Notes: generated from the sequence alone by a model not told the origin. A stretch of DNA of 27,939 nucleotides from Hungatella sp. UBA3147 (GCA_002365025.1 DEYX01000242.1:1-27939), one strand, 5' to 3'. Positions 8,218 through 16,963 are shown, numbered from the stretch's first letter. Program-made: numbers and translations.

Positions 8218-8772
8218 TTATGCCTGCGGGTTTTTTAAATATTTTTCCCATTGCATTTCCAAAATATCATCTATTCCCCCCACCGGCTGAATGAATAATA
8301 TCTTTCCGCTTTCCTCTTCCAAAGTGATTTGATATTTAATATCCTTTATTGTCAGATAGCCTTTCCATATAAGCATGGAACTCGACGGTGTCTCTGAGTC
8401 AATTAACAGAAAAGGAGTTATATCAATCTCTCTTAATATAGGACCATATATCGTAATCTCCAAAACAGGGATCTTGCCCAGCTCCCGAAAGCATTGCCTG
8501 CGCGCCTCATATAAACTAAACCTGTCTCCTGTTTTAAGTTCTATAAGCTTTAGATTTGCATTGCCGTCAGTTGACAGCTTCATTTTATCCTCAAGTGTTA
8601 AGGTATTATTCTCTATTTTATCTATTTGAAAAACATTCATATCCATTTCTTTTGTCTCACTTAACAGCTTCCGGTCCTGATAATGAAAGTAAAGATATGG
8701 AAAGATCAGGATTGCCAAACCTAAGACAGCTATCTTGGTCAGATATAATACATAATTAAATGTCCTGTTCAT
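8218..8772 (-). CDS. Membrane-anchored protein of unknown function, linked to a histidine kinase
   Basis: 184 residues with a single hydrophobic segment near the N-terminus (about residues 9-29, IAVLGLAILIFPYLYF), so it probably has a short cytoplasmic tail and an extracytoplasmic domain of about 150 residues rich in beta-strand-like sequence. No recognised motif. Its start overlaps the end of the kinase gene by 17 nt, so the two are very likely co-translated. The topology and position suggest an accessory protein of the two-component system, comparable in layout (not sequence) to YycH/YycI-type modulators. This is inference. Confidence 0.7.
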   Translation of the reverse strand: MNRTFNYVLYLTKIAVLGLAILIFPYLYFHYQDRKLLSETKEMDMNVFQIDKIENNTLTLEDKMKLSTDGNANLKLIELKTGDRFSLYEARRQCFRELGKIPVLEITIYGPILREIDITPFLLIDSETPSSSMLIWKGYLTIKDIKYQITLEEESGKILFIQPVGGIDDILEMQWEKYLKNPQA

Positions 8773-10174
8773 CGATACTTCCTTTCCATACCAACGTCAC
8801 TGTAGTTCCTTTGCCCACTTCACTCTCAAACAGTATTTCCCCTTTATGAATATTCATAATATTAGAACAAATTGCTAATCCCAGGCCTGCTCCCCCATCT
8901 GCTCTGGAACGGGATTTATCCACCCGGTAAAAGGCTTCCTGAATTTTAGAAATCTCCTCTTTTGGCATACCCACCCCGTTATCTGTTATTGAGATCCATA
9001 CATTACCGCTCTGACAGCCTGTTTCAATCGTAATCTCACCATTTACGCCAGCCGCTTTTCCACCATTATCTAAAATATTTAATAAAACATTTTTCATAAG
9101 CTCCATATCTGCTCTGATCGGAAAATTAATAGAAGATTTTTTTACGGCAATTTTCTTTTTATCAAAAACAGGCTTCATTGCTTCCAGGGCATCATCCAAT
9201 AAATTCTGAACGGTACTGTCGGTATAATTAGGTACTGCATTTTTTTCTATTAGCAACTGCATCATCTTGTTAGAAAGTGCTTCCAGTCTCTTTCCTTCCG
9301 AAATAATATAGTCTAAGGCATATAGGAAATCCTGCTCCTCCAGTTTGCTTCTCTTTATTAAATCTGCATATCCTATCATGGCAGTAAGAGGCGTTCTGAT
9401 TTCATGCGCCAAACTGCCTGCCAGTTCTTCCTGCCTTTTTGCCGTTTCCTTCAGCAACTTTATTTTTTCTTCTAATTGTTCCGCCATACCATTAAAATCG
9501 GCTGCCAAAATACCAACTTCATCTTTCTCCTTATATTCCACTCTTTCCGTGTAGTCCCCTGACCTGATCTTTTTCACTGCATAAATCAATTTATGAATTG
9601 GTTTCGTTAACTTAATAACATTGACAGCATTTAGCAATGCGCTTATGGCCCCCACAGCAATTATTGTTATTATAAATATTCTTTGCTGCTCCTCTTTCTC
9701 TAAAAATATCTGTGTAAGATCTTTATGAACCTCAATTATAATAGGTCGTCTAAGCAGCTCTGTCAGAACTGACATTTGTAAAAAATAACCCTTAGCATTT
9801 TTCTCTACTCGATATACAATCCTGTAAAGAGATAAATCACTACCCTTTTTTTCTAAAAACCCTGCATCATCGTTCTGAAACAATACCTTCCCATTTTCAT
9901 CGCTTATTCTATAAGATTCACCCTTCCAATTGTTTTTCAAAATATCAATTGCTTCCCCAATACTTTTTGTTGGTTCCTTATACAATCTACTGCTATCATT
10001 TGCAAGCAGCGTTACCAGATCCCGATGTATGCTTTCGATATTTTCTTTTTCCCTCTCAACCTCCAGCAGATATGCTTTATGGAATGTCATTGACAGCAGT
10101 ACAACGCCCTCTAATGCCAATGCAAATAGAACGATCAGAAATGTATTTGAAAAAATCTTCCAGGAAAGTTTCAT
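8756..10174 (-). CDS. HAMP-domain sensor histidine kinase
   Basis: 472 residues: transmembrane helix (about 9-30), extracytoplasmic sensor of about 130 residues, second helix (about 166-187), HAMP linker (about 188-240), then the dimerisation helix with the phospho-accepting His257 in SLAHEIRTPL. The ATP-binding domain shows the N box (NVLLNILDNGG, N366 and N370), the G1 box DNGVGMP (398-404) and the G2 box GAGLGLAI (428-435). All catalytic motifs look intact. It begins directly after the stop of the response regulator gene. The signal is unknown; the extracytoplasmic domain has no motif that I recognise. Confidence 0.95.
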   Translation of the reverse strand: MKLSWKIFSNTFLIVLFALALEGVVLLSMTFHKAYLLEVEREKENIESIHRDLVTLLANDSSRLYKEPTKSIGEAIDILKNNWKGESYRISDENGKVLFQNDDAGFLEKKGSDLSLYRIVYRVEKNAKGYFLQMSVLTELLRRPIIIEVHKDLTQIFLEKEEQQRIFIITIIAVGAISALLNAVNVIKLTKPIHKLIYAVKKIRSGDYTERVEYKEKDEVGILAADFNGMAEQLEEKIKLLKETAKRQEELAGSLAHEIRTPLTAMIGYADLIKRSKLEEQDFLYALDYIISEGKRLEALSNKMMQLLIEKNAVPNYTDSTVQNLLDDALEAMKPVFDKKKIAVKKSSINFPIRADMELMKNVLLNILDNGGKAAGVNGEITIETGCQSGNVWISITDNGVGMPKEEISKIQEAFYRVDKSRSRADGGAGLGLAICSNIMNIHKGEILFESEVGKGTTVTLVWKGSIDEQDI

Positions 10175-10828
10175 TTAATCCTCCAAACGGTATCCAATTT
10201 TAAATACAGATACCAATTGATCATATAGATCTAATTTTTTACGCAGTCTTTGTATATGCATATCAACCGTTCTGCTATCTCCAGTATACTCCCCTTCCCA
10301 TACTCTCTCATAAATCTGCTCTCTAAATAATGCCAAATTCTTATTTTTAATGAATAGCACCAGTAATTTAAACTCTTTCTCTGCTAATGTAATCTCCTGT
10401 CCGTCCTTTGTCACCTTATGAGATGATACATTCACAGAAATATTTCTGTAAGACAAAATTTCATCTGTTTTATAATACCGCCTGAGCACGTTTTCAATCC
10501 TTGCCTGCAATTCCTCTATCTGAAAGGGCTTTGTCAAGTAGTCATCAGCACCTAGCTTGAAGCCCTTTACTTTGTCCTGCACACTTCCTTTTGCAGTCAA
10601 AAATATTACCGGAATCTCCATAGGGCGGATAAATTCCATTAATTCAAATCCATTGGCCTTTGGCAGCATGATATCCAGAAGAATCAGGGAATACCTTTTT
10701 TCCAAAATCTTATTCGCTGCCGCTTCCCCGTCATAGACCTGTTCACAATCATATCCCATCGTTCTCAAGCTTAGCTTAATAAAATCAGATATAGGTTTTT
10801 CATCTTCGACAATTAGAATATTATGCAT
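10175..10828 (-). CDS. OmpR/PhoB-family response regulator
   Basis: 217 residues from the ATG at 10826-10828 (MHNILIVEDE), preceded by AAAGGAA at a good distance; a reading 12 codons longer lacks this site. The receiver domain has the acidic pair E8/D9, phospho-acceptor D52 in LLDIMLP, T78 and K100. The C-terminal winged-helix DNA-binding domain (about 125-217) ends with GDSRTVDMHIQRLRKKL, typical of this family. It is the first gene of the cluster and partners the adjacent kinase. Targets probably include its own promoter, which carries an inverted repeat. Confidence 0.96.
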   Translation of the reverse strand: MHNILIVEDEKPISDFIKLSLRTMGYDCEQVYDGEAAANKILEKRYSLILLDIMLPKANGFELMEFIRPMEIPVIFLTAKGSVQDKVKGFKLGADDYLTKPFQIEELQARIENVLRRYYKTDEILSYRNISVNVSSHKVTKDGQEITLAEKEFKLLVLFIKNKNLALFREQIYERVWEGEYTGDSRTVDMHIQRLRKKLDLYDQLVSVFKIGYRLED

Positions 10829-10940
10829 TTTTATTTCCTTTCTATCCAGCTTCCCTTTTATCATTAAAAAGCCAGGTTCCGAATCTGATTCATGATTTCT
10901 GTTCGTTTTTATCTTCTTATTATTTCATATTGTTCGCCTT

Positions 10941-10970
10941 ACTATATAAATAAACATATAGATGTATCAA
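10941..10970 (-). promoter_or_regulatory. Promoter of the two-component cluster with an internal inverted repeat
   Basis: Minus-strand TTGATA (10965-10970) and TATAGT (10941-10946) are 18 nt apart, each matching consensus at 5 of 6. CTATAT (10942-10947) and ATATAG (10956-10961) form an inverted repeat overlapping the -10 element and spacer. It could be an autoregulatory site, though AT-rich repeats are weak evidence. The leader would be about 105 nt. Confidence 0.45.
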
Positions 10971-11032
10971 TCTTGTAAAAACCGGCAAACAACATGATCA
11001 AATATAATACGTTACTTTATTAATTACAACAT

Positions 11033-11066
11033 AAAAAGACTCCACACTCACATGTGAAGTCCTTTT
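11033..11066 (-). terminator. Terminator of the beta-glucoside PTS operon
   Basis: AAAAAGACTCCACA (11033-11046) and TGTGAAGTCCTTTT (11053-11066) pair at 12 of 14 positions around a 6-nt loop. On the minus strand it ends in TTTTT and lies about 70 nt past the stop of the GH1 gene. Confidence 0.7.
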
Positions 11067-11136
11067 AATCACGGAGCTCTCGTTCCGGCTGCAAATGCAG
11101 ACGAAAAAATTATCCCGGTTTTTCAAATTTTCTAAT

Positions 11137-12570
11137 CTATCTGTCTATATCATTTCCATTGGTTTTAATTACTTTTTTATACCAATCAAACGATTTCTTT
11201 TTCCTCCGCTGCAGAGTCCCGCTTCCGTCGTCTGACCGGTCCACATAAATAAATCCATATCGTTTGCTCATCTCTCCGGTAGAAGCAGAAACAATGTCAA
11301 TACAACTCCAGACCGTGTACCCCATTAACTCCACACCATCCTCCATGGCTTCTTTCATTGCCTGAATATGGCTTCTTAAGTAATCAATGCGGTAATCGTC
11401 CTGTATCCTTCCATCCTGTTCAATCTCGTCCTTTGCACCCAAACCATTTTCAACGATAAACAGAGGTTTCTGATAACGGTCATATAACTGGTTCATGGTG
11501 ATTCTAAGTCCCAGCGGGTCAATGCTCCAGCCCCACCCACTTGTTTGTAAATAAGGATTTTTCACAGAACGGATAATATTGCCCTCATTTGCTGTTTTAT
11601 CATTCATATCTGCGGCTACGCAGCGGCTGGCATAATAGCTGAAGGAAACGAAATCCACTGTATTTTTTAATATCTCCAAGTCACCATCTTCCATAATAAG
11701 ACTGACTCCCTTATCATGAAAGAGCTTACGGGCATAAGAAGGATAAGCCCCCCGCACCTGTACATCAATGAAGAATAAATTTTCCTGTTCTTTTTTCACA
11801 GACTCCCAAACATCCTCAGGATTACAGGAGTAAGGGTAAAAGCTGCCTCCTGCAAGCATACAGCCCACCTGATTGCCCGGATCATATTCATGAGCCAGCT
11901 TAGTCGCCAAAGCGCTGGCTACCAAAATATGATGTGCTGCCTGATAGGTAGTCTGAGCTTTATTTTCCCCTTCCTGGAACGCAATTCCCGCACCGGAAAA
12001 AGGGCTGTGTAAAATAATATTAATCTCGTTAAACGTCAGCCAATAATTTACTAACCCTGAAAATTCTTTAAAACAGGTATCCGCATAACGAAGGAAATAA
12101 TCTATGACCTTTCTGTTTCTCCATGAACCGTATTTTTCCACCAGTCCCATGGGAGCATCAAAATGGCACAGTGTCACCAAAGGCTCAATACCATACTTTT
12201 TACACTCCAAAAACATACTACGGTAAAATTCAATTCCCACCTGATTGGGCTTTTCTTCGTCTCCGTCAGGAAAAAGCCGTGACCACGAAATAGAAGTACG
12301 GAATACTTTAAAGCCCATTTCCGCTATTAAAGCAATATCTTCTTTATAACAATGATAAAAATCAATTCCCTCATGGCTGGGGTAATATTCTTCTTTCTGC
12401 AATTGGAGTTGGGGAACATTCCCTGTTTTTACTTCTAATCTTCGTACACCATGAGGAAGTACGTCAATATTACTTAATCCCCGGCCTCCTTCACGGAAGG
12501 CGCCTTCCGCCTGATTGGCGGAAATGGCTCCTCCCCAAAGGAAATCTTCAGGAAATTGAAAATCGCTCAA
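11137..12570 (-). CDS. 6-phospho-beta-glucosidase, GH1 (TTG start)
   Basis: A 477-residue GH1 enzyme that hydrolyses phosphorylated beta-glucosides delivered by the PTS. The acid/base glutamate is in TFNEIN (E182) and the nucleophile in IVENG (E374). The C-terminal SKRYGFIYVD with a preceding serine is the 6-phosphate-binding pattern that separates BglA/AscB-type enzymes from plain beta-glucosidases. I chose the TTG at 12568-12570, because GAGGAGG lies 6 nt upstream and the protein then begins SDFQFPEDFLWGGA, the usual GH1 N-terminus. An in-frame ATG at 12606 would add 12 basic residues inside the end of the PTS gene. The TTG lies one base after the PTS stop, so translation is probably coupled. 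Confidence 0.93.
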   Translation of the reverse strand: MSDFQFPEDFLWGGAISANQAEGAFREGGRGLSNIDVLPHGVRRLEVKTGNVPQLQLQKEEYYPSHEGIDFYHCYKEDIALIAEMGFKVFRTSISWSRLFPDGDEEKPNQVGIEFYRSMFLECKKYGIEPLVTLCHFDAPMGLVEKYGSWRNRKVIDYFLRYADTCFKEFSGLVNYWLTFNEINIILHSPFSGAGIAFQEGENKAQTTYQAAHHILVASALATKLAHEYDPGNQVGCMLAGGSFYPYSCNPEDVWESVKKEQENLFFIDVQVRGAYPSYARKLFHDKGVSLIMEDGDLEILKNTVDFVSFSYYASRCVAADMNDKTANEGNIIRSVKNPYLQTSGWGWSIDPLGLRITMNQLYDRYQKPLFIVENGLGAKDEIEQDGRIQDDYRIDYLRSHIQAMKEAMEDGVELMGYTVWSCIDIVSASTGEMSKRYGFIYVDRSDDGSGTLQRRKKKSFDWYKKVIKTNGNDIDR

Positions 12571-12571
12571 T

Positions 12572-13978
12572 TTATTCCTCCTCTTCCGGAATATCCTCAA
12601 AACCAATCACCAAAGTCAATATAAACGATAATACAATCGATAAAATCGTAATACCTGCGATCCATGTGATGCTGGTTCCCGGACGTTCCGGGTCAATAAA
12701 CTGTACTCCGGTTAAAACACTGGGTGATACCATGGAACGGCTGGCAAGCCCTCCAATTCCAGCCAAACAGCCGCAAACAAATCCTGTAATCAAAGACGCA
12801 ATCAAAGGACGTTTTAAACGAACGGCAACACCATAAAGAGCCGGTTCCGTAGTTCCTGCAATCAGAGCGGAAGACGCTGCTGCAAGGGCGGTTTGACGAA
12901 GCTCTCTGTTTTTTGTTTTTAAAGCTACTGCCAGTGAAACTCCGCCCAGGGAAAGGTTCGCGCCTATTTCAGACGGCATAACGGTTCCTTCCATTCCTGT
13001 ATCAGAGATCGTCTGCAGAATCGTAGGAGTAAACACCCTATGCATACCTGTAATAACCAGTAAAGGCCATATTGCTCCCATAATACCGACTGCCAGAAAA
13101 CCGAGTTTTGCCTGTACAAAGAATACAAATTTAGAAATCGACGTACCAACTAAAATCCCTGCAGGTCCAATGATTAAGATCGCAATAGGAGCAGCAATTA
13201 ATAGAATCAACATTGGCTTTAAGAAGTTTTTCGTTACGGCAGGTGTAATTCTGTCAACTCCCCGCTCAATATAAGATAAAATCCAAGTCATACAGATTGC
13301 CGGAATTACAGTATAAGTATATTTTACAGACGCAATTGGAACTCCCAGGAAATGGGCCGCTGTTTCTCCAACCGTTACCGCCTCCATCAGACTGCGGAAA
13401 TCCGGGTGAATTAAAGTTCCTGCAATAGCAATGGCCAGGAACATATTCGTTTTAAATTTCTTAGAAGCAGAAGCTGCTACCATGACAGGCAGGAAATAAA
13501 AGGCGCCGTCACCAATGGAATTAATGATCTTGTAAGTGTCGCTGTCAGCAGGCAATATATTTGCCATAGCCAATAACATAACTAACAACTTTACCATGGA
13601 GCCGCCGATGATTGCCGGAATTAGCGGGGACATGGTTCCAACAATGGCGTCTAAAATATTATTTCCGATTTTTTTAAGGGTCAAAGGCTCTTTCTTCTCT
13701 CCCCTTGCAACTTTACTTTCTTCTCCAAAGTCGCCTAACTTTAATACCTCCTGATAAGCAGTTCCAACATGATTTCCAATAATAACCTGGAATTGCCCTC
13801 CCTGCTTTACAACTCCCATAACGCCGTCAATGGCTTTGACCGCCGCTTCATTTGCCTTACTTTCATCCTTTAAGACAAATCTCAAACGGGTCATACAGTG
13901 GGTAAGGCTGGAAATATTATCGATTCCCCCAATATTTTCCACAATAGCTTTTGATACAACCGCATAATCTCTTGCCAT
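12572..13978 (-). CDS. Beta-glucoside PTS permease, EIIBC, without EIIA domain
   Basis: 468 residues. The N-terminal EIIB domain (about 1-85) has the phosphocysteine C28 in LTHCMTRLRF. The EIIC domain (about 105-460) is polytopic and includes the substrate-side ITGMHRVFTP and GTTEPALYG segments. Family members such as BglF carry a C-terminal EIIA domain and reach about 620 residues. This one stops after EIIC at FEDIPEEEE, so phosphate must come from an EIIA encoded elsewhere. It imports and phosphorylates a beta-glucoside that the next gene, the 6-phospho-beta-glucosidase, cleaves. GAGAGGAAAG precedes the ATG. Confidence 0.94.
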   Translation of the reverse strand: MARDYAVVSKAIVENIGGIDNISSLTHCMTRLRFVLKDESKANEAAVKAIDGVMGVVKQGGQFQVIIGNHVGTAYQEVLKLGDFGEESKVARGEKKEPLTLKKIGNNILDAIVGTMSPLIPAIIGGSMVKLLVMLLAMANILPADSDTYKIINSIGDGAFYFLPVMVAASASKKFKTNMFLAIAIAGTLIHPDFRSLMEAVTVGETAAHFLGVPIASVKYTYTVIPAICMTWILSYIERGVDRITPAVTKNFLKPMLILLIAAPIAILIIGPAGILVGTSISKFVFFVQAKLGFLAVGIMGAIWPLLVITGMHRVFTPTILQTISDTGMEGTVMPSEIGANLSLGGVSLAVALKTKNRELRQTALAAASSALIAGTTEPALYGVAVRLKRPLIASLITGFVCGCLAGIGGLASRSMVSPSVLTGVQFIDPERPGTSITWIAGITILSIVLSFILTLVIGFEDIPEEEE

Positions 13979-14031
13979 TTTTCTTTCCTCTCTTATAAAT
14001 TAATGAATTCGTATAGTTTTAGCTGATTGTG

Positions 14032-14060
14032 ATTATACTGTTTATCAAGTTTCTTGTCAT
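14032..14060 (-). promoter_or_regulatory. Promoter of the PTS-GH1 operon
   Basis: Minus-strand ATGACA (14055-14060; 5 of 6) and a perfect TATAAT (14032-14037) are separated by 17 nt. GTATA and TATAC lie as inverted ends flanking the region just downstream (14011-14038), a possible but weak site for the RpiR regulator encoded upstream. Confidence 0.6.
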
Positions 14061-14075
14061 TAGTTCCAGGGCGCA

Positions 14076-14110
14076 AAAAAACAAGTGACGTCAATTCTCA
14101 CTTGTTTTTT
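14076..14110 (-). terminator. Terminator between the RpiR regulator and PTS genes
   Basis: AAAAAACAAGTGA (14076-14088) and TCACTTGTTTTTT (14098-14110) are perfectly complementary around a 9-nt loop. Read on the minus strand it follows the regulator gene by 36 nt and ends in a T run, so the regulator and PTS operon are separate transcripts. Confidence 0.8.
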
Positions 14111-14146
14111 ATACGTAACAGTATGTTTTCTTAAATCACAACTTTC

Positions 14147-14896
14147 CTAATTTGAATTATGATCCATTTCTTCGGAAGTATACCGGTACAGCTTCTTCCC
14201 CAGCCGTTCCACAATGCTGATTGCAGGCATTTGAGTGGTAATATCATACACCTTTAGACGCATATAAGTCACATAATAAGCAATGTTATAGTCCGATAAC
14301 TTCGCCACCGTACAATTCTCGGTATTGGTCACACTGAAAATCTGGCAATTTTGTTCCTTAAAACGGATCACATGACCAATGGTATCATTCGACTCTCCAG
14401 AAACTGAAAATACAATGACCAGGGCATTTTCAAAAAATCTGCTCTCCGTGGGATAATGAGGTTCGTCAATATAAAGACAAAACTTTCCCATACTGGAAAA
14501 ATACCTTGCCCCATATTTTGCCACAATCCCTGACATGCCGCTGCCTACAAAAATAATACGGTTTGCACGAACAATCACTTCCGTCAGCATATCCAGCTTT
14601 TTCTCAAATTCTTCCGAAGTTGTTTTCCTTAAAAAGTCAATGACTTCAGTCACATCGTCCGTTGCAGACATTTCTTTTCCCTTATCAAAATGCTGCTTTA
14701 ACTTTACTTTAAATTCTGCATAGCCGTTACAATCCATTTTCTTACAAAAGCGCAGTACCGTAGAAGTGGAAACATGGGCTTCCTGAGCCAATTCCCGAAT
14801 TCTCATGTATTTCACTTTATCATAATTTTTCGTCACATATTGATATACTTCCATTTCCAGATCATTCAGCGACTTAACCTGCTCCACACGAAACAT
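14147..14896 (-). CDS. MurR/RpiR-family transcriptional regulator
   Basis: 249 residues. The N-terminal helix-turn-helix (about residues 10-75) reads MRIRELAQEAHVSTSTVLRF, the standard RpiR pattern. The C-terminal SIS sugar-phosphate isomerase-like domain (about 105-235) contains IIFVGSGMSG and VIVFSVSGESNDT. Members of this family sense a phosphosugar through SIS. It sits directly upstream of the beta-glucoside PTS and 6-phospho-beta-glucosidase genes on the same strand, so it most likely controls them; whether as activator or repressor cannot be told. A GGAGG about 10 nt before the ATG supports the start. Confidence 0.93.
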   Translation of the reverse strand: MFRVEQVKSLNDLEMEVYQYVTKNYDKVKYMRIRELAQEAHVSTSTVLRFCKKMDCNGYAEFKVKLKQHFDKGKEMSATDDVTEVIDFLRKTTSEEFEKKLDMLTEVIVRANRIIFVGSGMSGIVAKYGARYFSSMGKFCLYIDEPHYPTESRFFENALVIVFSVSGESNDTIGHVIRFKEQNCQIFSVTNTENCTVAKLSDYNIAYYVTYMRLKVYDITTQMPAISIVERLGKKLYRYTSEEMDHNSN

Positions 14897-14956
14897 CCCT
14901 GTTCTCCCTCCTGCGAAATGCTCTTTCCTCTCCTATTTCATATCTTTGTCCATCCT

Positions 14957-15357
14957 CTAAAACTTCTTTTCCCATTTCCAGACTTCGTTTTCAGCTTCTG
15001 TCAAAAATCCCAGATCCCAATAGAATTGTTGATCACCGCCAACCATACCTTTGCATAATGGGTATTTTTTCATGACTCTATTAGCCAATTCATAAATCAA
15101 AGCCCTGAAGCATCTCCCTGCCACGCCCCAATGCTTATCGCCGCTGCGGCAAGTTTCTGCTCTTCAAACCACAACCCTGTTGTCTGCTCCCAATTGGCTG
15201 TGTTGTTAGCCCATGCTGAATGAATGCCCCTATCAAATTGCAAATAATTAAACTGATAAGCCGGAATTCCAATTGAATAGCTATTAAGTATTAGTTCTTC
15301 TATCTGATCAAAATATTCATCCGTATAATATATAAATTTATATGCCAACTGAATCAC
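14957..15357 (-). pseudogene. GNAT acetyltransferase remnant (internal deletion and frameshift)
   Basis: An 86-codon frame from a GTG at 15357 carries a GNAT-like N-terminal region (FDRGIHSAWANNTANWEQTT, then LWFEEQKLAAAA) and stops at 15097 just after AWQGDASGL. In another frame, starting at the same spot, minus-strand codons read ALIYELANRVMKKYP, then GMVGGDQQFYWDLGF and EVWKWEKKF before a stop at 14957-14959. That is a GNAT-type C-terminus. The acetyl-CoA-binding middle of roughly 100 residues is missing. I read it as one gene that has lost its centre and shifted frame. No good ribosome binding site precedes the GTG. Confidence 0.65.
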
Positions 15358-15458
15358 CTTTCTTTATATATGAATAAATCTTCATCTCATTGTAATAATT
15401 ATTGCCGGTAAATAAGCAGGAGGGGTAGTTGCTTTAATCTCTCTGTTTGCTCTTATCT

Positions 15459-15842
15459 TTACGAAATAAGCCACTCTTTCGCCTTTTCCAAATCATCGAT
15501 GCAGGTCATCATAAATGAAATATCTGCTTTTTTCTTTTTAATATAATTTTTCATTTTTAAATCTAAACCGACAAATACTACTTTACGCATCGGCTTCTTT
15601 AACATAACAATGCAATCAACGATCCATTCTAAAATTTCTTTGTCAACTTCCGAATCATCAAGAACTACTGCAAGAAAGGAGCTCGTTGACGGTCTGCTGA
15701 TTTCTATCAGATCCCGTTTAAATTTCTGCTTTAACAATTCTTTCTCACCATAAAGGGAATCCAAATGTTCGCACCAAACTTCTCCGCCATTATAAAATAA
15801 GGAAAAAGATTTTTTATTCAAACCAAGCTCATACTTCTCCAT
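15459..15842 (-). CDS. Hypothetical protein, 127 residues
   Basis: I do not recognise this protein. It starts at the ATG at 15840-15842 (MEKYELGLNK) with GGGGTG about 8 nt upstream. It is soluble, with alternating strands and helices: FLAVVLDDS, then EILEWIVDCIVML, then KVVFVGLDL, ending in DDLEKAKEWLIS. This alpha/beta layout is reminiscent of STAS/SpoIIAA-like domains, but no diagnostic motif is seen. It lies 24 nt after the YjbR-GNAT fusion gene and may be co-transcribed with it. Confidence 0.65.
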   Translation of the reverse strand: MEKYELGLNKKSFSLFYNGGEVWCEHLDSLYGEKELLKQKFKRDLIEISRPSTSSFLAVVLDDSEVDKEILEWIVDCIVMLKKPMRKVVFVGLDLKMKNYIKKKKADISFMMTCIDDLEKAKEWLIS

Positions 15843-15866
15843 AGAATAACACCCCAAAATTCCCCA

Positions 15867-16706
15867 TCAGATTTTTCGTTCCATACAAATGGAATCCGGC
15901 ATATCCGCGTACTGCCCATAGTTCGGCATAATTTTGTATCCTGCCTTTTTGTACATATAACAGGCTGCTTCTAACGGTTTACCAGTCTCTAAAATGCACC
16001 ATCGATATCCATTGATCTTTGCCTTTGCCTCTAATCTCCGAACCACTTCTGCACCCAATCCCATATTTCGATACGCTGGTTCCACATAAATTCGTTTTAA
16101 CTCTGCATGATCTTCATCATACATTTTAAAGGAACCGCACCCAATCGGTTTCCCTTTCCGATATGCCACAATCACGTCATGGATACAATCTCTTTGATTG
16201 TATTGTTCATACTGGCTTCTTTGAAATTTACCCCCAACGATTTCATCAAGGGCACTGTCCAATCGATTACAAAGCATTGCAAAATCCTGATCTTCCCCAG
16301 CCGTATCCTTAAACTCCAATTCAGAAAGATTTAGCAACTCCGTTCTTGCCTTTTTGCTGAACTTATTTATTACAGCATCATATGCTTCATCAATCATCTG
16401 AAACAACATGTCCAGATCAAAGAAATCATTCAGGTTAATGGTATTCCAATAGGGCTGCTGAACCGGCGGGCAGTGATATCCGCGTACTACAATCCCCGGA
16501 TAAAGCTGCCGGTAAAGACTTGATTTATCCGGCACACATTTTAACGTTATCTTGTAAAACCTTTCCGTAGGATTAAATTGTGCAAAGATCTTTCCCATAA
16601 CCTTATAGCAGATTGGATATTCACCAAATGGCCTTGCCTCATATGTACTTGGATGCTTTAAACAATATTCCTCTATCGCCTGAATTATTTTTGTATTGTT
16701 CTCCAT
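15867..16706 (-). CDS. MmcQ/YjbR domain fused to GNAT acetyltransferase
   Basis: 279 residues in two parts. Residues 1 to about 118 match the MmcQ/YjbR-like fold (DUF419): EYCLKHPSTYEARPFGEYPI near the start, a lysine-rich strand FYKITLKC, and PYWNTINLND. Residues about 120-279 form a GNAT domain with the acetyl-CoA loop RNMGLGAEVVRRLE and the later ACYMYKKAGYK. YjbR proteins are DNA-binding-like and of unknown role, while GNAT enzymes acetylate small molecules or proteins; the substrate here is unknown. GGAG lies 9 nt before the ATG. An AT-rich 258-nt leader region precedes it. Confidence 0.85.
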   Translation of the reverse strand: MENNTKIIQAIEEYCLKHPSTYEARPFGEYPICYKVMGKIFAQFNPTERFYKITLKCVPDKSSLYRQLYPGIVVRGYHCPPVQQPYWNTINLNDFFDLDMLFQMIDEAYDAVINKFSKKARTELLNLSELEFKDTAGEDQDFAMLCNRLDSALDEIVGGKFQRSQYEQYNQRDCIHDVIVAYRKGKPIGCGSFKMYDEDHAELKRIYVEPAYRNMGLGAEVVRRLEAKAKINGYRWCILETGKPLEAACYMYKKAGYKIMPNYGQYADMPDSICMERKI

Positions 16707-16963
16707 ACTCTATCTCCATAACCGGCATACGGATATTTAACATCCGGCCCCTTTTATTAACTGATGACATTCCTTTATTGGCAGCTAAGCCAGTCATAAA
16801 TTGCAATCAAGGCAACCGCCTATCTTTCCATCACGGGTTTCTATAATTCATAGACTTGCTATCATATAACATTTTACTAACTTAGAAATTATATACCATA
16901 TTGATTATAATTACCATATTACAATCATGTATTATTAAATAATTACGCCTGATTTTTTTCTTC
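16707..16963. other. AT-rich leader region of the YjbR-GNAT gene
   Basis: No gene is supported here. On the minus strand AATATGGTA occurs twice about 20 nt apart (near 16890-16925), the second copy running into TATATAAT, a possible extended -10 element (TGGTATATA). A weak promoter for the fusion gene is the most likely content. Confidence 0.35.
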
